Assembly (NCBI RefSeq): GCF_030388325.1
Contig: NZ_CP103794.1
Span: forward strand, 2,790,001 to 2,854,000
Source: Flavobacterium johnsoniae
GTDB lineage: Bacteria > Bacteroidota > Bacteroidia > Flavobacteriales > Flavobacteriaceae
Direction: 5' to 3'
DNA: 64,000 nt
A program made the position numbers and the translations under genes. Position 1 is the stretch's first letter, and each line of letters starts with the position of its first letter. Shown piece after piece: positions 7,626-16,532 of the stretch. The notes under the pieces are model-generated. The model was given only the letters and a program-made list of their open reading frames with translations. It searched no databases and was not told the origin of the DNA.

Positions 7626-10013
7626 ATGAAAAAAACGAACCTGCTTATTTTTTTATTATTGCCTCTTTTTTGTTTGTCACAAACGTCATTTAAATTAAGT
7701 GGAAAAATTGCCGACGAAAAAGCACCGATAGCATGGACAGATGTCATAGTCTTAAATCAAGAAGGAAAAATCATAAACGGAATTACAACAAAAGAAGACG
7801 GTAGTTTTGAATTAATTCTTGACAAAGGATTTTGTAAAATAAAAATAAGTCCGATTGGATATTCGGAATTTGAAAAAGATATGACAATTGAAAAAGACGC
7901 CAATCTAGGCTTGATTATTTTTAAAGAAAAAGTGACAAATCTGGGCGAAGTTGTCATTCAAACTAAAAAAAATACCATCGAACAAAAAACAGATCGTTTG
8001 GTTTATAATCTTGAAAATAACGTAACAAATACTGGAGGCGATGCTTTGAGTGCTATAAATACAGCGCCAGGTGTTGCAGTACAAAACAATGCAATTAATA
8101 TTCTTGGAAAAGGAGTTTCGAGAGTTATGATTGATGGAAGAATGATAGAATTAACGGGTGAAGAACTGAATAATTTCCTGAAATCTATTTCGGCTAGCGA
8201 TATTAAAAATATAGAAATTATTAGTAATCCTTCGTCAAAATACGAAGCCGAAGGAACTGGCGGACTTATTAATGTTGTGATGAAAAAAGGAGCTCGAAAT
8301 TCTTGGAAAAACTCAACGACAGCTTCATACGATCAAAATAAATATGGAATTTATGCTTTGAGAAATAACTTTTTTTATAATAAAGATAAGTTTCGATTTT
8401 CGGCAAGTATTAATGGAAAAGGAGGTTACAGAAGTATTAAAGAATCACTGGATATGTATTTTACTGAAGGACCTTCGAAGATGAAAGCGGGAACAAAATT
8501 AAATGAAGAAAATTTATCTGGTAAAATTGCTTTAGATTATGATCTTTCTGAAAAAACGACGATTGGTTTTCAGATTTTAAAAGATAAAAGCAATCCAGAT
8601 TTTGACACAGATATTAGAATTAATAACTACAATTCTCAAAATCAATTGAATAATTATATAATTAATGAAAGTTTTTTGGATAGAAAATCTGGTAATGAAA
8701 CTTATAACGTTCATTTAATTACAAAACTCGATTCTCTAAACCGTAAATTATCATTTGATGCAGATTATTTTAATTACAACTCACAATTTGATAGAGATTT
8801 TGTTGCCAATAATTATGATGCAGATGGAAATTTTGTAGACGTAAATCAGTCAGGGAGAAATCTTTCGAATCAAGATATTGATAATTTGAGTTTTAAGGTA
8901 GATATGGAACATCCGTTTAAGGCTTTAAATCTATCTTATGGCGCAAAAATGAGCTTTACAAAAAGCAACAGTAATGTCGTTTTTTACAATACGATTACAG
9001 GAACTCCGGTTTTAGATTCTAATCAGACAAATCAATTTAGATATACAGAAAATAATCAGGCGGTTTATATTAGCGGAGATAAAAAAATCAATGAAAAATG
9101 GAATTTTCAATTAGGATTTCGATTAGAAAATACGCAAACAAAAGGATTTTCAGAAACCTTAAATCAAGAAACTGTAAATAATTATTTTAAATTGTTTCCG
9201 ACTTTTTATACTTCTTATCAAAGAAATGAAAACAATAGTTTTAGTTTTAATTATGGAAAAAGAATTCGCAGACCTGGTTTTTCGATGCTGAATCCGTTTC
9301 GAGTTTACATCAGCAGTAATAGTTATTCTGAGGGAAATCCGTTTTTGAAACCTTCTTTTAACGATAATTTTGAATTTACGCATTCGTATAAAAAAACATT
9401 GAGAACGAGTATTTTTTTAAATTCGATTAAAGATGGTTATGGCGTGATATTTACTTCGAATCCAGAAACAATGACACAGATTATAACTAGAGAGAATTAT
9501 TTTAAAGGTCTTAATTACGGAATTGGAGAAACTTATTCAGTTAGTATCGCAAATTGGTGGGAAAGTGAGAATTCGTTATATCTTTTAGGATCTGATATTA
9601 AATTTATAAAAGATATTAATGCAACGCCTGTAAATGGTCTTCAGCTTGATTTTTCAACAAATAACACTTTTTCATTAGGTAAAAATTCTAAACTGCAAAT
9701 TGATTTTAATTATACATCGCCATACAAAAGCGGATTGTATGATACAGGTTACACATCGAGTTTGAACATTGGTTTTAAACAAGATTTATTGAATAAAGCA
9801 ATGCAGATTTCTTTTTTACTGAATGATGTTTTCTATACTTCTTATTTAAAAAATGACGTTTCGATTGTAAATGGTGTAAAACAAGTTTACAGTCAAAAAG
9901 AAAGTAACCGATTTGTTCGTTTAACTGTTGTTTACAATTTTGGAAATAATAAAATCAATGTAAAAGAACGTGCTTTTGGAAATCAAGACGAGAAGAAAAG
10001 AACGGGGAATTAG
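7626..10013 (+). CDS. outer-membrane beta-barrel protein, TonB-dependent-receptor-like
   Basis: The 795-residue protein begins with a signal peptide (MKKTNLLIFLLLPLFCLSQ). It continues with a carboxypeptidase-regulatory-like beta sandwich (about 20-105) and a plug-like region (about 125-220, with GGDALSAINTAPGVAV and YEAEGTGGLINVVMKKG). The rest is a long aromatic-rich barrel of the OMP_b-brl_3 type. Such proteins import ligands across the outer membrane or act in its maintenance. No partner lipoprotein lies next to it, so the substrate is unknown. The two upstream AraC regulators are candidate controllers by position only. Confidence 0.87.
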   Translation: MKKTNLLIFLLLPLFCLSQTSFKLSGKIADEKAPIAWTDVIVLNQEGKIINGITTKEDGSFELILDKGFCKIKISPIGYSEFEKDMTIEKDANLGLIIFKEKVTNLGEVVIQTKKNTIEQKTDRLVYNLENNVTNTGGDALSAINTAPGVAVQNNAINILGKGVSRVMIDGRMIELTGEELNNFLKSISASDIKNIEIISNPSSKYEAEGTGGLINVVMKKGARNSWKNSTTASYDQNKYGIYALRNNFFYNKDKFRFSASINGKGGYRSIKESLDMYFTEGPSKMKAGTKLNEENLSGKIALDYDLSEKTTIGFQILKDKSNPDFDTDIRINNYNSQNQLNNYIINESFLDRKSGNETYNVHLITKLDSLNRKLSFDADYFNYNSQFDRDFVANNYDADGNFVDVNQSGRNLSNQDIDNLSFKVDMEHPFKALNLSYGAKMSFTKSNSNVVFYNTITGTPVLDSNQTNQFRYTENNQAVYISGDKKINEKWNFQLGFRLENTQTKGFSETLNQETVNNYFKLFPTFYTSYQRNENNSFSFNYGKRIRRPGFSMLNPFRVYISSNSYSEGNPFLKPSFNDNFEFTHSYKKTLRTSIFLNSIKDGYGVIFTSNPETMTQIITRENYFKGLNYGIGETYSVSIANWWESENSLYLLGSDIKFIKDINATPVNGLQLDFSTNNTFSLGKNSKLQIDFNYTSPYKSGLYDTGYTSSLNIGFKQDLLNKAMQISFLLNDVFYTSYLKNDVSIVNGVKQVYSQKESNRFVRLTVVYNFGNNKINVKERAFGNQDEKKRTGN

Positions 10014-10067
10014 GTAGTTATTAATTTTTACCAGAAATATAAAACCTAAAATCCATAACAGCAGTGA

Positions 10068-10129
10068 TGTCACTCTGAGCGAAGTCGAAGAGCACAACGT
10101 AAAGGGCTTCGACTTCGCTCAGCCTGACA
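10068..10129. repeat. REP-like inverted repeat (CTGAGCGAAGTCGAAG)
   Basis: TGTCACTCTGAGCGAAGTCGAAG-like and CTTCGACTTCGCTCAG-like arms form a long stem with only a few mismatches around a 16-base loop. It lies between the ends of convergent genes. I recall this sequence as a common extragenic repeat of Flavobacterium and relatives. A single copy is visible here. Confidence 0.65.
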
Positions 10130-10177
10130 CTGTGAACAGAACTTGAAACCTGAAATTTAAAACTTGAAACTTTTTTT

Positions 10178-10290
10178 GCGTGAGGGATAGGAGCAAATTA
10201 CCGAAGTAATGCGGATAGCCCGACCGAATTTGCGAAAGGCGCACATAAGCGGTTTGCTGAATAGCGCCTTTTGTGAATTTGGTCACGCCC
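10178..10290 (+). ncRNA. structured intergenic element, possibly Flavo-1-like RNA
   Basis: The element begins GCGTGAGGGATAG and ends GGTCACGCCC. GCGTGA can pair with TCACGC at the far end. Inside are the hairpin ATTAC-CGAA-GTAAT and a 21-bp stem between 10222-10242 and 10264-10284. Four of those pairs are G-T on the plus strand, which would be A-C mismatches on the other strand, so the folded RNA is read from the plus strand. I recall GCGTGAGGGAT...ATAGCCCGACC...CACGCCC recurring in flavobacterial intergenic regions. Identity with the Rfam Flavo-1 motif is a guess. Confidence 0.55.
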
Positions 10291-10293
10291 TAA

Positions 10294-10962
10294 TTATAAA
10301 AAGAACGCCAATAAAATTCCGAGAACTATCATAGAAACTTTAGCAACATTGAATTTGTGTCCTTCACTGCTTTCAAAAATTATAGTTGATGAAATGTGGA
10401 ATAAAATACCAATTACGATTGCTGTTATTTCGGTGTAATAATCGTTTAAAATAGGTAGAAATTCAGAAGCAACAGTTCCTAACGGAGTCATAATTGCGAA
10501 AGTTAACATGAAGGCAAAAATGGCTTTTTTATTTAAATCGGCATTGATGAAAAATGTCGTTAAAATTACGGCAATCGGTAAATGATGAATGGCAATTCCG
10601 ATTGCAAGACCTTGATGATGGCTTACCGGAAATCCTTCTAAAAAAGCATGAATACATAAACTGATAAACAAAAGCCACGGAATTTGCGACATTTTTGCAT
10701 GACCGTGAACGTGTCCGTGTTCGGCGCCTTTTGAGAAAAATTCGAGCACAATCTGAAATAAAATTCCGATCATAATAAAGATTCCAATATTATGATTATG
10801 AGATTCGTAAACCTCAGGAAGAAGATGCATTACAGTTAAAGACAATAAAAAAGAACCGCTAAATGCCAGCAGTAATTTTAAATTGGTTTTGTTTTTTGGT
10901 TTAATAAACAAAGCCACGCCATATCCTAAAAGTACAGAAAATAAGGGTAGTAAATAGTTCAT
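10294..10962 (-). CDS. ZIP-family divalent metal transporter
   Basis: The 222-residue inner-membrane protein has about seven to eight helices. A histidine-rich cytoplasmic loop (HGHVHGHAK, about residue 84) and the ZIP metal-site helices (HAFLEGFPVSHHQGLAIGIAIHHLPIAVIL, given here by its short signatures HAFLEG and HHLP) are clear. It should move zinc, iron or a similar ion into the cytoplasm. The gene stands alone. A word-hairpin lies just upstream of its start and the structured element just downstream of its end. Confidence 0.88.
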   Translation of the reverse strand: MNYLLPLFSVLLGYGVALFIKPKNKTNLKLLLAFSGSFLLSLTVMHLLPEVYESHNHNIGIFIMIGILFQIVLEFFSKGAEHGHVHGHAKMSQIPWLLFISLCIHAFLEGFPVSHHQGLAIGIAIHHLPIAVILTTFFINADLNKKAIFAFMLTFAIMTPLGTVASEFLPILNDYYTEITAIVIGILFHISSTIIFESSEGHKFNVAKVSMIVLGILLAFFL

Positions 10963-10967
10963 TTTTT

Positions 10968-11051
10968 ATTGTTTAATCGTTGATTTGTTAATCGGATAAT
11001 TGTTTTTTTGTTTAGCGATTAAACGGTTAAACAATTAAACGATTAATCAAT
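10968..11051. repeat. intergenic hairpin built from a GTTTAATCG word
   Basis: ATTGTTTAATCGTTGATTTG on the left faces ACAATTAAACGATTAATCAA on the right. Between them lie AATTGTTTTTTTG and GATTAAACGGTTAAAC. It fills the gap between the ZIP gene start and the end of the upstream methyltransferase gene. Confidence 0.5.
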
Positions 11052-11816
11052 TTACTTAAAAATCATGATTAATCTTTCGCTTTCGGTTTTGTGGAATTTT
11101 TTAAGCTTGTAATCTCCGAAAATATCTAGAAGATAAATTCCAGCTTCGTCCATCAAATCCTGAAAGTCTTTCAAAGTTAGTGCTTTTACTTTTTCTGTAA
11201 AATGATATTTTCTGCCTTGATCTTCAAAATCAATTTCTTTAAAAATATGTCCATCTTCAACATATCTTTTAATATGAAAATCAATGTCTTCAACCGTTTT
11301 CACTTCTTCTGGCACAAGATTTTCAATCACATTTGCTACGTTCATGAAATCAATTACAGCGAATCCGTATTCTGATAAACTTTCTTTAATTGCTTTTAAA
11401 GTTGTCAGGTTATCATCATCATTTTCGAAATAACCAAAACTGGTAAAAAGATTGAAAATAGCATCAAATTTTTCTTCAAAAGGTTCGCGCATGTCGTGCA
11501 CTTTAAAGTGAAGTGTTTCGTTGCTGTTTTTACTGGCTTCTTCGATACTGTTTTCAGATAAATCTGCACCTAAGACATTATATCCTAATTGATTTAAATA
11601 AATAGAATGACGACCTTTTCCGCAAGCTAAATCCAATACTTTTGCTTTTTCAGGCAAATTAAGATAGTGCGTTAAATTGTCCATGAAAATTTGAGCTTCA
11701 CGGTAATTTCGATCCTTATAAAGAATGTGATAATATGGGGTGTCAAACCACGAAGAATACCAGTTTTGATCGTGGCCTTCCGGATTTAGGTTTGATTCGT
11801 TATGCTTTTCAGACAT
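11052..11816 (-). CDS. class I SAM-dependent methyltransferase
   Basis: The 254-residue protein has the Rossmann motif VLDLACGKGRHSIYL (about 60-74), the acidic residue after strand 2 (GADLS) and the post-motif FDAIFNLFTSFGYF. This marks a small-molecule or lipid methyltransferase of the Methyltransf_25 type. The substrate cannot be inferred. It is transcribed divergently from the THUMP methyltransferase, and back-to-back TAnnTTTG words lie in the 111-base gap. Confidence 0.85.
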   Translation of the reverse strand: MSEKHNESNLNPEGHDQNWYSSWFDTPYYHILYKDRNYREAQIFMDNLTHYLNLPEKAKVLDLACGKGRHSIYLNQLGYNVLGADLSENSIEEASKNSNETLHFKVHDMREPFEEKFDAIFNLFTSFGYFENDDDNLTTLKAIKESLSEYGFAVIDFMNVANVIENLVPEEVKTVEDIDFHIKRYVEDGHIFKEIDFEDQGRKYHFTEKVKALTLKDFQDLMDEAGIYLLDIFGDYKLKKFHKTESERLIMIFK

Positions 11817-11846
11817 TTATTCTATTTCAATTAATTCAAAGTCCGG

Positions 11847-11865
11847 CAAATTTAGTGTATTTTTG
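11847..11865. promoter_or_regulatory. divergent flavobacterial -7 elements
   Basis: CAAATTTA (11847-11854) is TAAATTTG on the minus strand and faces the small methyltransferase. TATTTTTG (11858-11865) on the plus strand faces the THUMP methyltransferase. Both match TAnnTTTG and are three bases apart. Confidence 0.6.
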
Positions 11866-11927
11866 CCGAAAAATAACTATTTCGCTGTTATAGGTATTAG
11901 CGATTAGCTTTTTTTAATTGAAAAGAA

Positions 11928-13091
11928 ATGGAAGAAAATTTTAAAATGATTGCCAAATGTTTTTTTGGCTTTGAAGAAATATTAGAAAAAGAATTACGCG
12001 CACTTGGAGCTCAAGATGTTGAAAGAGGCGTGAGAATGGTGAGCTTTAAAGGAGATAAAGGTTTTATGTATAAAGCCAATTTGTCTTTACGTACGGCGCT
12101 AAAAGTCTTAAAACCTATTTACTCTTTTAGAGCAAATAACGAACAGGCACTATATAAAGGGATTTCTGGTGTGAATTGGTCTAAACTTTTAAATGCAAAT
12201 CAGACTTTTGTAATAGATTCGACGGTTCATTCTACTTATTTCAACCATTCTGAATTTGTTTCTCAAAAATGTAAAGATGCAATTGTAGATCAGTTTAGAG
12301 AAAGAACAGGTCAGCGCCCTAGTATTGATAAACAATATCCGGATTTACGAATTAATATTCATATTGATAAAGATCAGGTTTCTGTTGCTTTAGATACTTC
12401 AGGAGCTTCTCTTCATCAGCGTGGTTATAGAACAGCAACCAATATTGCTCCGATTAATGAGGTTTTGGCAGCAGGAATTCTTTTGCTTTCTGGCTGGGAT
12501 GGTCAAAGTCATTTTTTAGATCCAATGTGCGGTTCTGGAACTTTCTTGGCAGAGGCGGCTATGATTGCTTGCAATATTCCGGCTAACATTAACAGAAAAG
12601 AATTTGCTTTTGAAAAATGGAAAGACTGGGATAATGATTTATTTGATACTATTATCGAGAGTTTAATGAAAAAAACGAGAGAGTTTCATTATACAATTAA
12701 AGGTTTTGATAAAGCTCCAAGTGCTGTTAGTAAAGCAAAAGACAATATCAGAAATGCCAATTTAGAAGATTATATATCGATTAGCGAAGATAATTTCTTC
12801 GATACTGAAAAAGAAGTGGAAGGGAAACTTCATATCGTTTTCAATCCGCCTTACGATGAGCGTTTGGATATTCATATGGAAAGATTTTACGCTAATATCG
12901 GAGATACTTTAAAGAAAAATTATCCAGGAACAAACGCTTGGTTTATTACAGCAAATCTAGAAGCGCTAAAATTTGTTGGATTAAAACCTTCAAGAAAAAT
13001 CAAACTTTTCAACGGAAGCCTTGAAGCTCGTTTGGTAAAATACGAAATGTACGAAGGAAGCAAGAGAACGAAATTTCAGGTTTCTGAATAA
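11928..13091 (+). CDS. THUMP-domain 23S rRNA (guanine-N2) methyltransferase, RlmL-like
   Basis: The 387-residue protein has an N-terminal ferredoxin-like/THUMP RNA-binding part (about 5-165) and a Rossmann methyltransferase with DPMCGSGTFLAEAAM (about 198-212). The N6/N2-type catalytic motif is FNPPYDERL (about 305). It corresponds to the N-terminal half of E. coli RlmL, which makes m2G2445 in 23S rRNA. The RlmK half is absent, as is usual in this group. It could start at the second ATG (MIAKCFFG) six codons on. Confidence 0.88.
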   Translation: MEENFKMIAKCFFGFEEILEKELRALGAQDVERGVRMVSFKGDKGFMYKANLSLRTALKVLKPIYSFRANNEQALYKGISGVNWSKLLNANQTFVIDSTVHSTYFNHSEFVSQKCKDAIVDQFRERTGQRPSIDKQYPDLRINIHIDKDQVSVALDTSGASLHQRGYRTATNIAPINEVLAAGILLLSGWDGQSHFLDPMCGSGTFLAEAAMIACNIPANINRKEFAFEKWKDWDNDLFDTIIESLMKKTREFHYTIKGFDKAPSAVSKAKDNIRNANLEDYISISEDNFFDTEKEVEGKLHIVFNPPYDERLDIHMERFYANIGDTLKKNYPGTNAWFITANLEALKFVGLKPSRKIKLFNGSLEARLVKYEMYEGSKRTKFQVSE

Positions 13092-13205
13092 GGTTCTAAG
13101 AGATTTAGTTTACGAAATTAGTAATAACACAATTTAGGTTCGAAATTTAAGTTCTAAAGTAAAAACCTTAGAACCTTAGCATCAGAACCTCAGTAACTTT
13201 TAAAA
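13090..13205. repeat. intergenic hairpin built from an AAGGTTCTAAG word
   Basis: AAGGTTCTAAGAG and TAGGTTCGAAATTTAAG on the left face CCTTAGAACCTTAGC and CAGAACCTCAG on the right. It starts at the stop codon of the methyltransferase gene. Confidence 0.5.
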
Positions 13206-13208
13206 AAC

Positions 13209-13445
13209 ATGTCAAAATTACAATTAAGAGCTTTTTTATATCAATTAGGCGCATTTGCAGTCCTTTTTCTAGCATTCCGATATTTGATTGACGCTTATAC
13301 TGGATTAACAGGATTCTGGATTCCGATGACTGCATTTATTGTGGGAACTATTGTTGGTCCAAAATTTCAAGCCGTAAGAACTAAAGACGGAGAAAAGCTT
13401 TTTATGAAATGGCTTTTTATTAAAGGAATTAAAGAAATCGGATAA
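13209..13445 (+). CDS. small two-helix membrane protein, unknown
   Basis: The 78-residue protein has two hydrophobic segments (about 9-27, FLYQLGAFAVLFLAFRYLI, and 33-52, GLTGFWIPMTAFIVGTIVG) and a basic C-terminus. The start has no competing upstream ATG. The reading frame is complete and bounded by a terminator, and its AT-rich codon use matches the neighbours. I recognise no named family. Confidence 0.68.
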   Translation: MSKLQLRAFLYQLGAFAVLFLAFRYLIDAYTGLTGFWIPMTAFIVGTIVGPKFQAVRTKDGEKLFMKWLFIKGIKEIG

Positions 13446-13504
13446 TGTTTCTTTTTGTAACGCTACTTTGATTCATACGCAATCAGCAATTAATTTTCAG
13501 TTAA

Positions 13505-13634
13505 TTTGGTTTAGGTACTCAGGTTCTAAGCCACTAAGGTTCTAAGTTTTAATCTTAACAAAATAAAAAAAGCGGTAAATTCAACTTGAATTTACCGCTT
13601 TTTTATCTTAGTATCTCAGTATCTTAGCATCTTA
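13505..13634. repeat. word-hairpin flanking a terminator
   Basis: TACTCAGGTTCTAAGCC and ACTAAGGTTCTAAG on the left, and TCTTAGTATCTCAG and TATCTTAGCATCTTAA on the right, form an outer imperfect stem. It surrounds the perfect terminator hairpin at 13571-13599. Confidence 0.45.
13571..13604. terminator. bidirectional terminator
   Basis: AGCGGTAAATTCAA and TTGAATTTACCGCT form a perfect 14-bp stem. Seven A residues precede it and six T residues follow. It lies between the convergent small membrane gene and the DUF6048 gene. Confidence 0.88.
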
Positions 13635-13642
13635 AAAAAAAA

Positions 13643-14482
13643 CTATTTTTTCTTCTTAGCTGTTTCTTTTACTACTTCAGAAGCCATTGTTTTCTTTTTG
13701 TAGATTGGAATAAAGTAGGAAACAGTATAATTAAATCCAACTCCAAAACTTCCGTCATACGTTCTGTTAAAACCTGGAATGTATAGGTTTTCAAAATCAG
13801 AAGGTTCGTTATTCATAACCAAAAGCTTAAGCTGAACTCCAAAACCAACAAAAACGTTTCTTACAACTTGCGCTTTCAGTCCTAAACCAACTTCTAACCA
13901 ACCAGCAGTTAAACCGCTATATTTTTGATCTTTAGATATTTCAGGAAGTTCTCCCCAATACGGATTCGGATTGTAGATTTTATAGCTATGCAATTCTTGG
14001 TTAAAAGTACTAAAGCCGCCTCGCATTCCAATCGTGATAAGATTTTCCATATCCAGCCAGTTTTGGTAGAAGTTATAATCAAATCCACCTTTTATGTAAG
14101 TTCCAGAAGCCGAAGAAGTTAATCTATCATCGTTTGTTGTTTTATCTTCATAACCTAATTCGGCTGCTAAATAGTATTTTTTGGTTAATCTCCAATCTCC
14201 AACAAATTCAATTCCTTTATAATCTTTATCATAAAGTCCGCGAGTAAGTTTGTATAAATCTACACCTACGCGAAGCCCATAGCGATCTGTTTTTACTACG
14301 CTGTCTTTTTTTACATCCTGAACCTCTTTTTTTACAGTTTCAGTTTGCGGTTTTTGGGTTTTTACTTCTGTATCTTTTTTGTCTTTTTTATCTTTTGAAA
14401 TCTCTGGTACGTCTTGAGCTTGTAATAAAAATACCGAAAATAATAAACAAATACTAGTAATAAACTTCAACGTGTGTTTCAT
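13643..14482 (-). CDS. DUF6048 family outer-membrane-like protein
   Basis: The 279-residue protein has a signal peptide (to about LLQAQ, residue 22). A lysine-rich, low-complexity stretch of KDKKDTEVK type follows (about 27-62). Then come alternating strands with aromatic residues, which suggest a small outer-membrane beta-barrel (RYGLRVGVDLYKL to FNYTVSYFIPIY). Its start overlaps the end of the DUF6452 gene by 29 bases. I recall the order rlmD - DUF6452 - DUF6048 as conserved in Flavobacterium. Function unknown. Confidence 0.8.
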   Translation of the reverse strand: MKHTLKFITSICLLFSVFLLQAQDVPEISKDKKDKKDTEVKTQKPQTETVKKEVQDVKKDSVVKTDRYGLRVGVDLYKLTRGLYDKDYKGIEFVGDWRLTKKYYLAAELGYEDKTTNDDRLTSSASGTYIKGGFDYNFYQNWLDMENLITIGMRGGFSTFNQELHSYKIYNPNPYWGELPEISKDQKYSGLTAGWLEVGLGLKAQVVRNVFVGFGVQLKLLVMNNEPSDFENLYIPGFNRTYDGSFGVGFNYTVSYFIPIYKKKTMASEVVKETAKKKK

Positions 14483-14954
14483 TTTCAGAGTCGATATTTG
14501 GGTTAATTAATTGAACTGTAGACATCCAAACGGTGTCTCCATCTGGGTCTGTACGAGCAATTGACTTTACATTAAAAATAGTTTTAAAACCGCAAGCTCT
14601 CGATACATATACATTTTGAGTACTATAATTAATAGTCAAAACATCTGTATTTCTTTCTGCAGGAATGGTACTAGTAGCGTTATAAATTAATCTATAAGTT
14701 GTAATACTGTCATTAACTTTTAATGGTAATTGTATTTTGCTTACACCTGCAAAAGTAAGTCCAGTTGCTACATCCTTACCTTCACCAACAGCTGTTAAAT
14801 TTGTTATTTTTCTTTCTACAGTTGGGTCGTCACTATAGTAAAATGTAATAACCAATCTAGGTGTAGTTGGTGTATTGGCATCGCAGATATCATCTTTCTC
14901 GCAGCTAGATAAGCCAAAAGTAAAAAGCAATAACAGAGAGACTAGTTTTTTCAT
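14454..14954 (-). CDS. DUF6452 family lipoprotein
   Basis: The 166-residue protein has a lipobox-type signal (FTFGLSSC, cysteine at 18) and a beta-rich mature domain of about 130 residues with two further cysteines (ICDANT, RACGFK). It starts ten bases after rlmD ends and overlaps the DUF6048 gene, so the three form one transcription unit. The shared order suggests an envelope role together with the DUF6048 barrel, but none is demonstrated. Confidence 0.8.
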   Translation of the reverse strand: MKKLVSLLLLFTFGLSSCEKDDICDANTPTTPRLVITFYYSDDPTVERKITNLTAVGEGKDVATGLTFAGVSKIQLPLKVNDSITTYRLIYNATSTIPAERNTDVLTINYSTQNVYVSRACGFKTIFNVKSIARTDPDGDTVWMSTVQLINPNIDSENETHVEVYY

Positions 14955-14963
14955 CTATATTTT

Positions 14964-16376
14964 TTATCGAAGTTCTAAAAGTACAACATTTTCAACATGA
15001 TGTGTCTGCGGAAACATATCAACAGGTCTAACACGCGTTACTTTGTATTTTTCATCCATTAAAGCCAAGTCACGTGCCTGTGTTGCAGAATTACAGCTAA
15101 CATAAACCACTTTTTTTGGAGCAATTTTTAAAATTTGTTCTACAACATCTTTATGCATTCCGTCACGAGGCGGATCTGTTATAATAACATCTGGTTTTCC
15201 GTGCTGTGCAATAAAAGCTTCATTAAAGACTACCTTCATGTCTCCAACAAAAAACTCACAATTGGTAATATTATTGCGTTCTGCATTGGCTTTAGCGTCA
15301 ATAATTGCTTCAGGAACACTTTCTACTCCGATTACTTTTTTTGCTTTTTTCGATACAAATTGTGCAATTGTTCCTGTTCCTGTGTATAAATCGTAAACTG
15401 TTTCGTTTCCAGTCAGGCCAGCAAATTCTCTCGTAATTTTGTATAATTCGTAAGCTTGGTCAGAATTAGTTTGGTAGAAAGATTTAGCATTAATACTAAA
15501 TTTTAAACCTTCCATTTCTTCCAATATATAATTTCTTCCTTTATAAAGAATAACTTCTTGATCGTAAATTGTATCGTTTGGTTTTCCGTTTACAACATAT
15601 TGTAATGAAGTAATTTGAGGGAATTTCTCGTATAAATGATCTAGAATTAATTCTCTGTTTGCTTTATCTTCTTCGAAAAACTGAATTAAAACCATAATCT
15701 CGCCAGTAGAAACTGTACGAATCATTACGGTTCTCAATAATCCAGAATGTTCTCTCGGATTGAAAAAAGCAAGATTATTTTCATTTGCAAATGCTCTGAT
15801 TTCGTTACGAATCGCATTAGAAGGATCTTCTTGTAGATGACATTTATTAATATCAAGAATTTTATCCCACATTTTCGGAATATGAAAACCTAAAGCATTT
15901 CTGTTTCCTAAATCTTCAGTGCTTCCAATTTCTTTTTCAGTTAACCAACGGCTGTTCGAAAAAGAAAATTCCATTTTATTTCTGTAGAAAAACTGTTTTT
16001 CAGAACCTAAAATATCTTCAAATTCTGGAAGTTCGATTTTTCCTATTCTTTGCAAATGATTTTTAACTTCATTTTGTTTAAAAGCAAGCTGTTGGCCATA
16101 CTTCATATTCTGCCATTTACATCCTCCACAAACGCCAAAATGTTCGCAAATCGGATCTACTCTGTAGTCAGATAATTCATGAAATTTTACGGCTTTACCT
16201 TCGTAATAAGCCTTTCTTTTTTTAAATGTCTGTACGTCCACAACATCTCCAGGTACCACATTCGGAATAAAGATTACTTTTCCGTCAGGTGCTTTGGCTA
16301 CTGAAACGCCTTTTGCACCAGCGTCAAGAACTTGAATTTGATGAAAGACAACTTTGTCTGTATTTTTTCTTCCCAT
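14964..16376 (-). CDS. rlmD: 23S rRNA (uracil-5-)-methyltransferase RlmD
   Basis: RlmD makes m5U1939 in 23S rRNA. The 470-residue protein has an N-terminal TRAM domain (about 6-65) and the iron-sulfur cysteines CEHFGVCGGCKWQNM (about 77-91). A Rossmann motif, VYDLYTGTGTIAQF, follows, then the catalytic region DPPRDGMHKDV and VYVSCNSATQARDL with the nucleophilic cysteine. It is of usual length and is the first gene of the rlmD-DUF6452-DUF6048 unit. A good promoter sits right before the start. Confidence 0.92.
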   Translation of the reverse strand: MGRKNTDKVVFHQIQVLDAGAKGVSVAKAPDGKVIFIPNVVPGDVVDVQTFKKRKAYYEGKAVKFHELSDYRVDPICEHFGVCGGCKWQNMKYGQQLAFKQNEVKNHLQRIGKIELPEFEDILGSEKQFFYRNKMEFSFSNSRWLTEKEIGSTEDLGNRNALGFHIPKMWDKILDINKCHLQEDPSNAIRNEIRAFANENNLAFFNPREHSGLLRTVMIRTVSTGEIMVLIQFFEEDKANRELILDHLYEKFPQITSLQYVVNGKPNDTIYDQEVILYKGRNYILEEMEGLKFSINAKSFYQTNSDQAYELYKITREFAGLTGNETVYDLYTGTGTIAQFVSKKAKKVIGVESVPEAIIDAKANAERNNITNCEFFVGDMKVVFNEAFIAQHGKPDVIITDPPRDGMHKDVVEQILKIAPKKVVYVSCNSATQARDLALMDEKYKVTRVRPVDMFPQTHHVENVVLLELR

Positions 16377-16380
16377 AGCG

Positions 16381-16410
16381 CAAAAATAAGCCTTTGAAAA
16401 CTTTTACAAA
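16381..16410 (-). promoter_or_regulatory. promoter of rlmD
   Basis: Read on the minus strand, TTTG (16410-16407), 18 bases of spacer and TATTTTTG (16388-16381) match the Bacteroidota -33/-7 promoter. The start codon follows five bases later, so the message may be almost leaderless. Confidence 0.72.
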
Positions 16411-16470
16411 TTTTATTTATAAAATTTTTTAGAAATTCTTTAAAAAATTAGTTTACTTCAGTTTAAAAGT

Positions 16471-16478
16471 TAATTTTG
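16471..16478 (+). promoter_or_regulatory. -7 element before the histidine kinase
   Basis: TAATTTTG matches TAnnTTTG and lies 54 bases before the kinase start. No clear -33 TTG is seen at the usual distance. Confidence 0.5.
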
Positions 16479-16532
16479 TTTGTGTAATAAACCCAAAGAA
16501 TTACAGTTTTAACCTACTATTATTGTTGCTTT

